This document shows positions 7,165 through 15,986 of a DNA stretch of 55,033 nucleotides, in pieces. The position numbers were made by a program, and so were the translations under genes. Positions within the stretch are counted from its first letter, which is position 1; every line of letters begins with the position of its first letter. The notes below the pieces were generated by a model. That model was not told where the DNA came from. It did not search any database and was given only the letters and a program-made list of their open reading frames with translations. Origin of the DNA: Flavobacteriaceae bacterium (GTDB lineage Bacteria > Bacteroidota > Bacteroidia > Flavobacteriales > Flavobacteriaceae); contig JAGXIE010000111.1 of the NCBI GenBank assembly GCA_024635765.1, positions 1 through 55,033 on the forward strand, written 5' to 3'.

Positions 7165-8592
7165 ATGAAACTTGCAAAACATAACACATACATTAGAACC
7201 TCAACGACTGGACTTTTATCGAAACGATACTATCTTTTTCATCCATTGGTGTTTTTTCTTTTTGGAATTGCCTTTACGGCCTGTTCGGATTTTGTGGAAG
7301 TAGACCCACCCAAGAATATATTGATATCGGAAACCGTATTTGATGACCCGGCGACCGTGGAATCTGCTTTGGCGAATATCTATTATGAGATGAGGGAACA
7401 GGGTATGGTGTCAGGTAATTTTGGATTTACCACCGCCTTGGGCATCTACAGTGATGAACTCGACTTTTATGGCTTTGATGCCAATTATTCACAGCTCTAC
7501 CATCATACCGTTATAGCAAGCAACACTACCATTTTTGCTTGGTGGAGCAATGCTTACAACCTTATCTACAGTGCCAACGACATCCTTAAGGGCGTGGACG
7601 AGTCCGATGCACTGACTGTAGAAGAAAAAAATAAGTTTAGGGGTCAGGCACTTTTTGTTAGAGGCTATATGCATAGCTTATTGGTTACCATTTTTGGGGA
7701 TATTCCCTTTAGCAGGACCACCGATTATCTGGAAAACAATACGGTGTCCCGCTTACCCGAGGCAGAAGTTTACGATTCTATCATCGCAGACCTTATGGAA
7801 GCATTGGATTTATTGGATGCTACAGATCTCAATTCTGGGGAACGGGTATGGCCAGGTAAAGATGTTGCCAAGGCCTTATTGGCACGGATGTACGTCTATA
7901 CAGAACAATGGGAACTGGCGCAATCCATGGCGTCTGAAATTATCGACACCTATAGTTTGGAAGCAGACGTGAACGACGTTTTCCTTAAGGACTCCTCGGA
8001 AACCATATGGCAGTTAAAACCGGGGGACAGCCCAAGGAATACACACGAGGCCAACCAGTTGGTCATCCAGTTCATTCCCGGCCAAACGTTTGCGCTTACG
8101 GACACGTTACTCGCAGCTTTTGAGGAAGGGGATTTACGTTATACTCATTGGGTAGGTAACTTCACTAATACGGACACTAGCCTTTATTTTGCCTATAAGT
8201 ATAAGGCTTTGTTTAGTGAAACGGAGTCTGTGGAATACCCCATCCTGTTCCGATTGGCAGAGCAGTATCTGATTAGGGCGGAGGCTAGATTATATTTAGC
8301 AGATTTATTGGGGGCACGGGAAGATATCAATGCCATCAGGAACCGTGCAGGTTTGCCCAATACCACAGCCACTACCAGTATTGACTTATTGAATGCCATC
8401 CTTCAGGAACGCCGTGTGGAACTGTTTGCCGAGCAAGGACATCGTTGGTTCGATCTGAAACGCACAGGTCGTGCAGGTGATGTTTTAATGCCTATAAAAC
8501 CAAACTGGCATCAGACAGATCTGCTGCTCCCGATTCCAGATACCGAACTGGAACTCAATCCAAATCTTTTGCCACAAAACAACGGATACTAA
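7165..8592 (+). CDS. SusD/RagB-family outer-membrane lipoprotein
   Basis: A 475-aa substrate-binding lipoprotein that caps the SusC-like barrel. The N-terminus is long (about 39 residues) but ends in a lipobox, GIAFTAC, with the lipidated Cys at residue 40, followed by SDFVEVDPPKN, typical of SusD starts. TPR-like SusD signatures follow (RGYMHSLLVTIFGDIPFSR; LARMYVYTEQWELAQSMASEII; RLAEQYLIRAEARLYLADLLGAREDINAIRNRAG, cited here only as landmarks in residues 170-400), and it closes with QERRVELFAEQGHRWFDLKRTG. It lies 17 bp after the receptor gene, so the two are co-transcribed. Confidence 0.95.
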   Translation: MKLAKHNTYIRTSTTGLLSKRYYLFHPLVFFLFGIAFTACSDFVEVDPPKNILISETVFDDPATVESALANIYYEMREQGMVSGNFGFTTALGIYSDELDFYGFDANYSQLYHHTVIASNTTIFAWWSNAYNLIYSANDILKGVDESDALTVEEKNKFRGQALFVRGYMHSLLVTIFGDIPFSRTTDYLENNTVSRLPEAEVYDSIIADLMEALDLLDATDLNSGERVWPGKDVAKALLARMYVYTEQWELAQSMASEIIDTYSLEADVNDVFLKDSSETIWQLKPGDSPRNTHEANQLVIQFIPGQTFALTDTLLAAFEEGDLRYTHWVGNFTNTDTSLYFAYKYKALFSETESVEYPILFRLAEQYLIRAEARLYLADLLGAREDINAIRNRAGLPNTTATTSIDLLNAILQERRVELFAEQGHRWFDLKRTGRAGDVLMPIKPNWHQTDLLLPIPDTELELNPNLLPQNNGY

Positions 8593-8618
8593 AAACAATT
8601 TAAACTAGCAACATTCAT

Positions 8619-10943
8619 ATGATGAAGTACTTCATTATCCTCACCGTGTATTTAATATCTGCTTTAGGATTTTCATTAGATTCTATTCCAACGGCCAAAA
8701 GCGATCACAGCATTTTAGAATCCTCCAAGACGGAACCCTTTCTCACCTCGTTCATAGAGGGCGATCAGCTCTATTTGAACATTCCAGACCAGCTATTGGA
8801 TACGCCTATTCTGTTTGTGAGGTATGACAAAAGTTTTGATCAAAAATATATGCAGGTGGTTTGGTCCTTGCACAAGGATAAGCTCCTGTTGATGGTTCCG
8901 AGCATTCAATCGACCGCAGGAGTCATACTGCCCCTGAAACCGAAGCTGCCCCTGTCGGAAACCATCCTTACGGTATTTCCAAGGGACAGCAACCGCAGTA
9001 CGCCAAAAAATCATTGCGTTAACATTACTGACCTTGCTTTACATCAAGATATTGAATGGACTCCGGGATTTTCGGAACGCCTTGTTCCCCAAATCACCTT
9101 GCTCCTCGGGGCTCATGATTTGGACGATGAGGTGATCATCAAGACTCGAAGGGGGATCCTCATTGACGGTTCCCAACTATCGCTTCCGATATATTTTTCT
9201 TTCTGTGCCCTACCAGAACCCATGCCCGCCAGACGCTATGATTATCGAATGGGATTTTACAATGAAAGATTACTCGATATCCCTTATGGGAAAAACAACT
9301 CTATTGCCAACATCAGTAGGTGGCGATTGGAAAAGAAGTATCCAGACCAAGCGCTCAGTGTGCCCAAAATGCCCATCACCTTCATATTGTCTCCCGACAT
9401 ACCCTTACAATGGCGACCCTATGTAAGGGCCGGGATAGAGGAATGGTTGCCGGGCTTTGAGGCTGCAGGCTTTAAAGATGCTATAGTGGTCAAGGAAGTG
9501 GATAGTTTAAGCGAATGGGACGCCCATAGCATCCATACCTCCATCGTCTATTGGGGGAAAGACATTCGGTTACGAGGGACCGAAACCGGAGGGTTTGGAG
9601 GTACCATCACCAATATAATTGACGAGCGGACTGGGGAGATATTGAAAGGGGATGTTTATATGAGTATTTCACGTGAGACCTATTCCGAGATGTATTTTAT
9701 ACGAGCTGCCCCATTAGATCCGAGAGCCCAGACATTTCCTTTCCCCGATGCCCTAGTGGGAGAACTTTACCAATGTATGGTCGCCCATGAAGTCGGCCAT
9801 GTTTTTGGGCTCATGGATGCCAACTATGGTGAATACACTTATACGTTTGGCCAAATTAACGATCTCCATTGGTTAAGGACCATGGGGTTTACCCCAAGTG
9901 TCATGAACTATACAAGACAAAATAATATTGTACAACCCAACGATCATATTCCACCTTCCCTTCTCAATCAAAAAGTGGGCCCGGCGGATGTTTATAATAT
10001 CCGATGGGCCTATACGGAATTTCCCTCCGGAACATCTTCAGAGGAAGCGGACGCAGCCTTGGAAGGTATTATAAGGTTACAGGATTCCATACCTTGGTAT
10101 CGCTATAACTATTCGAACTACGAGAATATTGGACCTGGAAACACCAATGAAGTTGTGGAGAGCCGTGATCCGGTAAAAAGTACCGGGATGGCCTTGAAGA
10201 ACCTTGAACGTGTGCTTAAAATGCTTCCTGAAGCTTGCCGCGATCAGAAGGACAATGCCAGGTTGGATCGTCTGTATACCAATATCTGTAAATTATGGTT
10301 CGATCATATGAGCCAAGTTGTAGCCCTTATAGGTGGGTATGACATTCAGTATAAATCCATTAACCAAGAAGGAAGCATCTATACCCCCATTAAGTTAAAA
10401 ACCCAACAAGAAGCCCTTGATTTTCTGATTCAACATGTCTTTAACCCTCCCAATTGGTTGGTTACACCTGAATTTGCAAACAAGATACAGTATTCCACCT
10501 ATCCGGATACCATACTTACTTATCAACAACGAGTATTGTTTGAGTTGTTGCGCCCTGACCGTATGAAGCGTTTTGAATATCTTGAGACCCTTCAGGGCTA
10601 TGAAGGCGTATTGACTGCCTACTTGACAACACTCCGGTCAGGACTTTTCAAGGAATTAAAGGGTATTGGATCTACATTGTCACCGAGACAGCGGGAACTC
10701 CAGTTAACCTATATAGACAAGCTAATACTGGTCTTGCAGCAGGAACGCGTGAACATTGATGCGAATGAAAAAGCCTTTGACTATACGGATTATACCAAAG
10801 GGCTGATGATGGAGCAATTGATGGCCCTACAGAAAGACGTTGAAGTAAAATTAAGCAGAAACAAGCATAATGATCCCATTGGACATTGGGAACTATGTTT
10901 ACAAAAAATGAATACGTTCTATAAGTTGGCAAAGACAAACTAA
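8619..10943 (+). CDS. Zinc-dependent metzincin-type metalloprotease (DUF4953/DUF5117 family)
   Basis: A 774-aa secreted zinc metalloprotease. A signal peptide is seen at residues 1-17 (MKYFIILTVYLISALGFS). The catalytic motif HEVGHVFGLMD starts at His390, a metzincin HExxHxxGxxD with Glu391 as the general base. The Met-turn follows near residue 429 (SVMNY). Family members with DUF5117/DUF4953 domains are common beside SusC/SusD pairs in Bacteroidota. It is likely periplasmic or surface-exposed and may cut a proteinaceous substrate that the receptor imports. It is the last gene of the operon; a long stem-loop follows within 30 bp. Confidence 0.93.
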   Translation: MMKYFIILTVYLISALGFSLDSIPTAKSDHSILESSKTEPFLTSFIEGDQLYLNIPDQLLDTPILFVRYDKSFDQKYMQVVWSLHKDKLLLMVPSIQSTAGVILPLKPKLPLSETILTVFPRDSNRSTPKNHCVNITDLALHQDIEWTPGFSERLVPQITLLLGAHDLDDEVIIKTRRGILIDGSQLSLPIYFSFCALPEPMPARRYDYRMGFYNERLLDIPYGKNNSIANISRWRLEKKYPDQALSVPKMPITFILSPDIPLQWRPYVRAGIEEWLPGFEAAGFKDAIVVKEVDSLSEWDAHSIHTSIVYWGKDIRLRGTETGGFGGTITNIIDERTGEILKGDVYMSISRETYSEMYFIRAAPLDPRAQTFPFPDALVGELYQCMVAHEVGHVFGLMDANYGEYTYTFGQINDLHWLRTMGFTPSVMNYTRQNNIVQPNDHIPPSLLNQKVGPADVYNIRWAYTEFPSGTSSEEADAALEGIIRLQDSIPWYRYNYSNYENIGPGNTNEVVESRDPVKSTGMALKNLERVLKMLPEACRDQKDNARLDRLYTNICKLWFDHMSQVVALIGGYDIQYKSINQEGSIYTPIKLKTQQEALDFLIQHVFNPPNWLVTPEFANKIQYSTYPDTILTYQQRVLFELLRPDRMKRFEYLETLQGYEGVLTAYLTTLRSGLFKELKGIGSTLSPRQRELQLTYIDKLILVLQQERVNIDANEKAFDYTDYTKGLMMEQLMALQKDVEVKLSRNKHNDPIGHWELCLQKMNTFYKLAKTN

Positions 10944-10967
10944 TTGTAATTTTTAAACAGGTTTTCG

Positions 10968-11015
10968 AATGGAAGGAATTTGCTATGCTACATGAGCATT
11001 CCTTCCATTTCTACT
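10968..11015 (+). terminator. Stem-loop after the protease gene
   Basis: AATGGAAGGAAT (10968-10979) is perfectly complementary to ATTCCTTCCATT (10998-11009), with an 18-nt loop and a short T-rich tail. It begins 25 bp after the protease stop and probably ends the sigma/SusCD/protease transcript. Confidence 0.6.
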
Positions 11016-11039
11016 TCATCTTAGATATATAAGGCATCG

Positions 11040-11068
11040 AAAAAGGCGCTTTTTATAAGCGCCTTTTT
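11040..11068. terminator. Bidirectional intrinsic terminator
   Basis: GGCGCTT (11045-11051) and AAGCGCC (11057-11063) form a hairpin with a 5-nt loop. An A-run precedes it and a T-run follows it, so it can stop transcripts from both strands. It lies between the rightward protease operon and the leftward DUF6520 gene. Confidence 0.85.
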
Positions 11069-11087
11069 ACTTAAAAGTGTAAAAAAA

Positions 11088-11336
11088 TTATGGATTGATC
11101 TTGCGCAACTGATTGACCAAGGCCATTTCCTTAAACAATGGATACCCATTGAATTCGCAATTAAATCCTGACTGTACCTTACATTCGTCCCCAATGGTGA
11201 CTGACTGCACCCCCAAGACTGGATGGTTATAGTACGCTGTTTGGCTCACCGTTTTTACATCGGTGGCAAAGGCAAAGCCCACGGCCAACAACATGGCGAA
11301 GATCGGTAAAATGAATTTGAAAATTTTTGTTTTCAT
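11088..11336 (-). CDS. DUF6520 family small exported peptide
   Basis: An 82-aa protein beginning MKTKIFKFILPIFAMLLAVGFAFA, the stereotyped N-terminus of DUF6520 proteins of flavobacteria, with a predicted cleavage at about residue 24. The mature part has only two cysteines (DECKVQSGFNC) that could form a disulfide. Function is unknown. DUF6520 genes are often next to a MauE/DoxX-like membrane protein, as here. The two may handle a small extracellular peptide together with the SusC/SusD/protease genes that converge on them, but that is inference. Confidence 0.8.
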   Translation of the reverse strand: MKTKIFKFILPIFAMLLAVGFAFATDVKTVSQTAYYNHPVLGVQSVTIGDECKVQSGFNCEFNGYPLFKEMALVNQLRKINP

Positions 11337-11409
11337 AATATACTGTATTTAAAAGTTTATGCCTACTCTTTTTATATCAGGTTTTCGGCTTATCCTGTCA
11401 CTACGTAGT

Positions 11410-11877
11410 TTATTGTTTTGATCTATGTGTTTGTTTTCCTTCAATAAGGAAAAGTCCTATAAGTGCAAAAACTATACAAGCACAATTGAAAATGATGTGA
11501 ACGTTCCACCCCATGCCGGATATGATGCCACCACAGGAACAGGGAATGCTGTCGCTGAAATTTAATACCAGAAGGATATAGGCCGTAAACAGGGACATCA
11601 ACATAACACTCAAAAAGAGTCCTACCTGTCGTGTGTTTTGAAATATCAGAAGTGCCACCGTCACCCACTCGATACTGATTATTCCCCAAGCAACCCAACC
11701 AGCAACAGCACTCCCCAGAGGCGATTGTCCTATCTGTAATTGGAAATATGTTATATCCCTTACTTTGGTGATGCTTGCATACGCGAAGAGCATAATGAAC
11801 AGCAAGGTGATCGCAAGTGCTATTTTCTTTTTTGATATGATCGGTATTCGTTTCATCCAACACTTTATGTGAGGCAT
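11410..11877 (-). CDS. MauE/DoxX-like integral membrane protein
   Basis: A 155-aa protein with four hydrophobic segments (starting about residues 19, 58, 87 and 126 after the KKK motif). Such a layout is typical of MauE/DoxX-type membrane proteins, which in several pathways support disulfide or heme-related redox chemistry. A cysteine pair (SIPCSCGG, about residue 112) at the membrane face and two more cysteines in the last segment are compatible with thiol chemistry. A second in-frame ATG at 11856, seven codons downstream, may be the true start, because the first residues (PHIKCW) look non-native. It stands 73 bp upstream of the DUF6520 gene on the same strand. Confidence 0.75.
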   Translation of the reverse strand: MPHIKCWMKRIPIISKKKIALAITLLFIMLFAYASITKVRDITYFQLQIGQSPLGSAVAGWVAWGIISIEWVTVALLIFQNTRQVGLFLSVMLMSLFTAYILLVLNFSDSIPCSCGGIISGMGWNVHIIFNCACIVFALIGLFLIEGKQTHRSKQ

Positions 11878-11951
11878 AAAATTCAGAAATACTATTTACT
11901 CTTGTGGGATCATCCCTTGTCCTTAAAGGATTAAGTAAAATGTAAGAAACA

Positions 11952-12923
11952 TCACTTATCGCTCGTAATGGAATTTTTACGCAAATCACTGGGAGAATAA
12001 CCATATCGTTTCTTGAATGACCTAGAAAAATGGGGCATACTCTTGAATCCCACCTTATATGCAATCGATTTAAGAGACACGTCGCTATATTGTATCATCA
12101 TTTGAGCTTTACGAAGACGCTCCTGCATTAAGAAGCGATGCACAGTTGTCCCATATAGTTCTTTAAACCCATATTTCAATTTAAACTCATTCGTGCCTAT
12201 CTGTAAAGCAAAATCTTTGAGGGATGGGAAGTCACTTTCTAAATTATTGATAATGATATCGTGCCCTTCCCTTATTTTACGAATATCCTCAAAACTCAAC
12301 CTTATTTTTGATTTTTTGGATTTTCCTTTCTTTTGGGAATTGAGATGATCATCTTTTATAACTCGTTGCTTTAAATCCGCATCCAATTGATTCCGAAAAC
12401 TAGAATGATGTATGACTGTTATTAGAGTCTTACTGTTTTTAATAGCATAATCATTAAAGGTAGAGATGTACGCAATTTTAGGGATTATGAGATTTCCTTT
12501 AGATTTGAAATGCAGTTCAACTGAAGTATCGAAGATTTCTTTCTTTTTCAGTTGTTTCCATATGGTACTCCACTTTAATGTAGATTCCTGGGTTATGAAA
12601 TTTTTAAAATTGTTACCAACAATATCATCATGTAAACGGGAGAGAATGTTGCAAGTTTGCTGATTAACCATTTGAATGGTTCCCTTGCCATCAAGGATAA
12701 AACTCATCTGAACAATGTCAAGAATAGTTTGATCAGTATTGGCATAGCCCTGATGAACAATCGTATCCTGAATCTCCTCGGCCAACATATTAAGGGTTAG
12801 AATGAGTGCTTCGATATCATCATTTTCAGCATTACGCTCAATACGATAGAAGAAGTTACCGGAGGCCATTTCCAGTAACATCGTATTGATTACTTGCATT
12901 CTATGATGTAAATTGGTTTCCAT
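11952..12923 (-). CDS. PAS-like/AraC-family transcription regulator
   Basis: A 323-aa one-component regulator. Residues 1-60 form helices reminiscent of a HAMP linker (SGNFFYRIERNAENDDIEALILTLN). Residues about 70-190 resemble a PAS sensor (SFILDGKGTIQMVNQQTCNIL). Residues about 225-320 are an AraC/XylS double helix-turn-helix (MQERLRKAQMMIQ, then IAYKVGFKSMPHFSRSFKKRYGYSPSDLR). There is no membrane segment, so it should sense a cytoplasmic signal. It is a candidate reader of the GGATTAA sites upstream of the gene at 13557, and of a further copy at 11925-11935. Confidence 0.88.
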   Translation of the reverse strand: METNLHHRMQVINTMLLEMASGNFFYRIERNAENDDIEALILTLNMLAEEIQDTIVHQGYANTDQTILDIVQMSFILDGKGTIQMVNQQTCNILSRLHDDIVGNNFKNFITQESTLKWSTIWKQLKKKEIFDTSVELHFKSKGNLIIPKIAYISTFNDYAIKNSKTLITVIHHSSFRNQLDADLKQRVIKDDHLNSQKKGKSKKSKIRLSFEDIRKIREGHDIIINNLESDFPSLKDFALQIGTNEFKLKYGFKELYGTTVHRFLMQERLRKAQMMIQYSDVSLKSIAYKVGFKSMPHFSRSFKKRYGYSPSDLRKNSITSDK

Positions 12924-12981
12924 TTATATTATCATTGCTCTTTGTATTAACTCTTACTAGGGAGAGTATTGGGACATACGC

Positions 12982-13359
12982 TTATTTATATTGGTCTAAA
13001 AACTTTAGAGCCAAATCAACATTGTTAAAGGCTTTTGTAGGGATCGTAGGTTTATTGGTACGCAAATAAAATTCTGATAACATCTCCGTAACTGGAGAAT
13101 CGACTATAAAGGCTACTGCCTTAACCAAAATAGAACCCTCAATCGATAGATAGGATCTGGCCGCCTTATTGACCTCTTTAATTTGTCGGACATCACACAA
13201 CACTGGCAAGGGAAGTCCTTCATGCAATAAAAGGCGCTCCTTGACCACATATACCGCAGCGGGCAAATCCAACACCACATCTTTATTATAGGTAACAAAT
13301 AAGATACCATCGGCTAATTTATATGACGCATAGTCATTCTCTGAAGTTATTGTCATCAT
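12982..13359 (-). CDS. STAS/SpoIIAA-like protein (DUF7793 type)
   Basis: A 125-aa protein with alternating strands and helices that match a SpoIIAA/STAS-like fold: DGILFVTYNKDVVLDLPAAV, then LPVLCDVRQIKEVNKAARSYLS, then AVAFIVDSPVTEMLSEFYL. Such proteins occur in flavobacteria beside oxoamine-synthase genes and are often filed as DUF7793. No catalytic motif is visible. It is divergent from the oxoamine synthase-acetyltransferase gene and upstream of the AraC-type gene on the same strand. A regulatory or scaffold role is likely but unproven. Confidence 0.65.
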   Translation of the reverse strand: MMTITSENDYASYKLADGILFVTYNKDVVLDLPAAVYVVKERLLLHEGLPLPVLCDVRQIKEVNKAARSYLSIEGSILVKAVAFIVDSPVTEMLSEFYLRTNKPTIPTKAFNNVDLALKFLDQYK

Positions 13360-13444
13360 CTGAAAACTGGTTTTTTCACAAATATAAATTTACAAAATAA
13401 TCAACATAAGAATTGCATCTTTCCTTATAACCATTGGTCAATAT

Positions 13445-13494
13445 GGATTAATATTTGCCTACAAAGGATTAAGAGTTGACTCTAAAGGATTTAG
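13445..13494 (+). promoter_or_regulatory. Triple direct repeat, 21-bp spacing (likely activator sites)
   Basis: GGATTAA at 13445, GGATTAA at 13466 and GGATTTA at 13487 are spaced exactly 21 bp (two helical turns). The last two extend to AAAGGATTAAG and AAAGGATTTAG. They lie 63-112 bp before the start of the gene at 13557, on the same DNA face, as expected for an AraC-type activator. Another AAAGGATTAAG occurs at 11925-11935, next to the MauE-like gene. Confidence 0.55.
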
Positions 13495-13556
13495 AAGCAA
13501 GAAGATTTCTCAATGTCCTAGAAAAGATATTAACTTAAAATTCCAAATCATTCACC

Positions 13557-15959
13557 ATGGCAAAAATCAAACACAACAACTTTTTAGACACTGTTAACGA
13601 TGTATTTACAGATGCTATAGATGAGGGCATTCTTCATCTATATGCGGAAGGGGAAAGCTTTAACGGTAGAACTATCGGAGTAAAGAATAGAAGTCTATTT
13701 CATTTTGGCACAACGGGGTATTTAGGATTGGAACAGGATTCCAGATTGAAAGATGCCGCTATTAGTGCAATTCAAAGGTACGGCACCCAATTCCCGCTGT
13801 CAAAATCATATATCTCAAATCCTTTATATAAACAATTGGAAGAAAGAGTTTCACAAATGTACAATCATCCGGTTGTCATCACTAAAAACAGCACCTTGGG
13901 TCATTTAGGTGTCATTCCCAGTGCAGTCCGAGATCAAGATGCCATTATTCTAGATCATCAAGTACATTGGAGCGTCCAAAGTGCCGCAAAAGTATTAAAG
14001 CTGAGAAGTGTTCCAATAGATATGATTCGTCATAATGATTTGAACATGTTAGAAGATAAAATTAAAGCATACTCAAATACCAGAAAGAAAATATGGTATA
14101 TGGCTGATGGTATATACTCCATGTTTGGGGATTTCGCACCCGTTAAAGAATTAAGGGCGTTGAGCCTCAAATATCCGCAATTGCATCTTTACTTTGATGA
14201 TGTACATGGGATGAGTTGGATTGGAAAAAATGGAACAGGGTACGTCATGAGTGAAATCAATGAACTATCAGAAAATATGCTGCTTTTCGGAACATTGAGT
14301 AAAACCTTTGGAGCCAGCGGTTCGGTATTGGTATGTTCGAATAAGAAGTTATATCAAGAAATCAAAACGTTTGGAGGACCCTTGACCTTTTCCGCTCAAT
14401 TGGAACCAGCTTCCGTTGCCGCTGCTACAGCATCCGCTGAAATTCATCTCACACCAGAAATCTACGAACTTCAAGATGACCTTAAAGGCAGAGTTGAGTA
14501 TTTTAATGAATTGGTAAAACAAACAGACTTACCCCTTGTAGATAAGAATAGGTCTCCAGTATTTTTTATCGGAACTGGAATGCCAAAGACTGGTTATAAT
14601 TTTATAAATCGCCTAATGAATGAAGGCTTCTATGTGAATTTAGGAATGTTTCCTGCTGTACCTGTAAAAAACACTGGTGTTAGAATTACCATATCCAGGC
14701 ATAATCAACGAGAAGAAATAAAAGCTTTGGTTGATGCAATGGCATATCATTTACCTAAAGCTATTGAAGAAACCCACACAAACTTACGTCGAGTTTACGA
14801 AGCATTTAAACTAGAACCAAAAACAACAATAGATACATCAGTCAATTCTGATTTAAAGGTTCAAATCGAAACTAGCATTTTAGAAATTGACAAAGTTACA
14901 TGGAACCGATTAGTTGGAACTTCTGGAGTTCAGGACTATGATGGCTTAAAATTTATCGAGCAAACTTTTAGCAACAGCGAATTAAAGGAAAACAATTGGA
15001 ATTTTTGGTATGTAATGATCTATGACGAAAAAGAGGACCCTATTTTGGCTACTGTTCTATCATCATCATTATGGAAGGATGATATGTTAGCCAATTTAAC
15101 GGCTTCCAAAATTATTGAAGAAAAGCGACAAACTCAACCTTATTATATGACCTCAAAAGTATTGAGTTTGGGATGCTTATTTACTGAAGGAAATCATCTC
15201 TACGTAGATGAAAATCATCCACGGAAAAAGGAAGCCTTAAATAAGTTAATGCAGTTGATGGAAGGATTAGAAAAAAGTTCAGATTCAATGATGTTAGTCC
15301 TCCGCGATTTTAATGATAATCAAGAATTTCACAACAACTTTTTGGGGCAAGGATTTGTGAGAATTCAAATGCCAAATTCTTGCAAGGTTGATTTAAAAAC
15401 TGATGTGTCAATAGAAGATTATATTTCGAATCTATCATCAAGAAGCAAAAAGCATTTCAGAAAGGATATTGAAGCTTATGAAGATTCGTTACATATTTCT
15501 GTAATGCAAAATCTCAATGACATACAAATAAAGCAAGTTCATCAATTATATGAAAATGTCCGTAAAAATAACTTAGGACTAAACACATTTTCATATCCGT
15601 TAGTTTTATTTAAAAATATGTCTGATAGTCCAAATTGGGAATTTATAATAATAACCATTCCTGAACTCCCAAACATGATAATCGGTGTTATGTTCTGTTA
15701 TAAAAATAACAATCACACTTATGTTCCTTCATTAGTTGGAATGGATTATGATTTTATAGATAAATATCAAACTTACAGACAATTATTGTATCATACCATT
15801 AAAAGGTCTATTCAACTAAATTTTAGACATATTGATTTTGGGATGACTGCATCCTTTGAAAAAAGAAAGCTTGGTGCCACCGTTGAAGAAAAATATGCCT
15901 ACATACAGACTTCCGATAATTATACCCTAGAACTTTTGGGTCTATTAGAATCCAAATAA
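13557..15959 (+). CDS. Alpha-oxoamine synthase/GNAT acyltransferase fusion
   Basis: An 800-aa two-domain enzyme. Residues 1-405 are a PLP-dependent class II aminotransferase-fold alpha-oxoamine synthase (family of BioF, KBL, serine palmitoyltransferase): FGTTGYLGL, DGIYSMFGD (about 184-192), DDVHG (214-218) and the PLP lysine in LSKTFGASG (Lys249). Such enzymes condense an amino acid with an acyl-CoA. Residues about 430-800 resemble a double GNAT/BioF2-like acyltransferase, with SRSKKHFRKDIEAYE and a C-terminal HIDFGMTASFEKRKLGA. The product is unknown; a sulfonolipid-, sphingolipid- or alpha-aminoketone-type molecule is possible. Upstream are the 21-bp spaced repeats. RteC follows 27 bp downstream. 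Confidence 0.85.
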   Translation: MAKIKHNNFLDTVNDVFTDAIDEGILHLYAEGESFNGRTIGVKNRSLFHFGTTGYLGLEQDSRLKDAAISAIQRYGTQFPLSKSYISNPLYKQLEERVSQMYNHPVVITKNSTLGHLGVIPSAVRDQDAIILDHQVHWSVQSAAKVLKLRSVPIDMIRHNDLNMLEDKIKAYSNTRKKIWYMADGIYSMFGDFAPVKELRALSLKYPQLHLYFDDVHGMSWIGKNGTGYVMSEINELSENMLLFGTLSKTFGASGSVLVCSNKKLYQEIKTFGGPLTFSAQLEPASVAAATASAEIHLTPEIYELQDDLKGRVEYFNELVKQTDLPLVDKNRSPVFFIGTGMPKTGYNFINRLMNEGFYVNLGMFPAVPVKNTGVRITISRHNQREEIKALVDAMAYHLPKAIEETHTNLRRVYEAFKLEPKTTIDTSVNSDLKVQIETSILEIDKVTWNRLVGTSGVQDYDGLKFIEQTFSNSELKENNWNFWYVMIYDEKEDPILATVLSSSLWKDDMLANLTASKIIEEKRQTQPYYMTSKVLSLGCLFTEGNHLYVDENHPRKKEALNKLMQLMEGLEKSSDSMMLVLRDFNDNQEFHNNFLGQGFVRIQMPNSCKVDLKTDVSIEDYISNLSSRSKKHFRKDIEAYEDSLHISVMQNLNDIQIKQVHQLYENVRKNNLGLNTFSYPLVLFKNMSDSPNWEFIIITIPELPNMIIGVMFCYKNNNHTYVPSLVGMDYDFIDKYQTYRQLLYHTIKRSIQLNFRHIDFGMTASFEKRKLGATVEEKYAYIQTSDNYTLELLGLLESK

Positions 15960-15986
15960 TAATGATATACCACTTTATATTCAGGT

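Noticed and set aside
11906-11916. GGGATCATCCC palindrome near the MauE-like gene
   Set aside because: Short perfect palindromes are expected by chance in a window of this size; no second copy and no other support.
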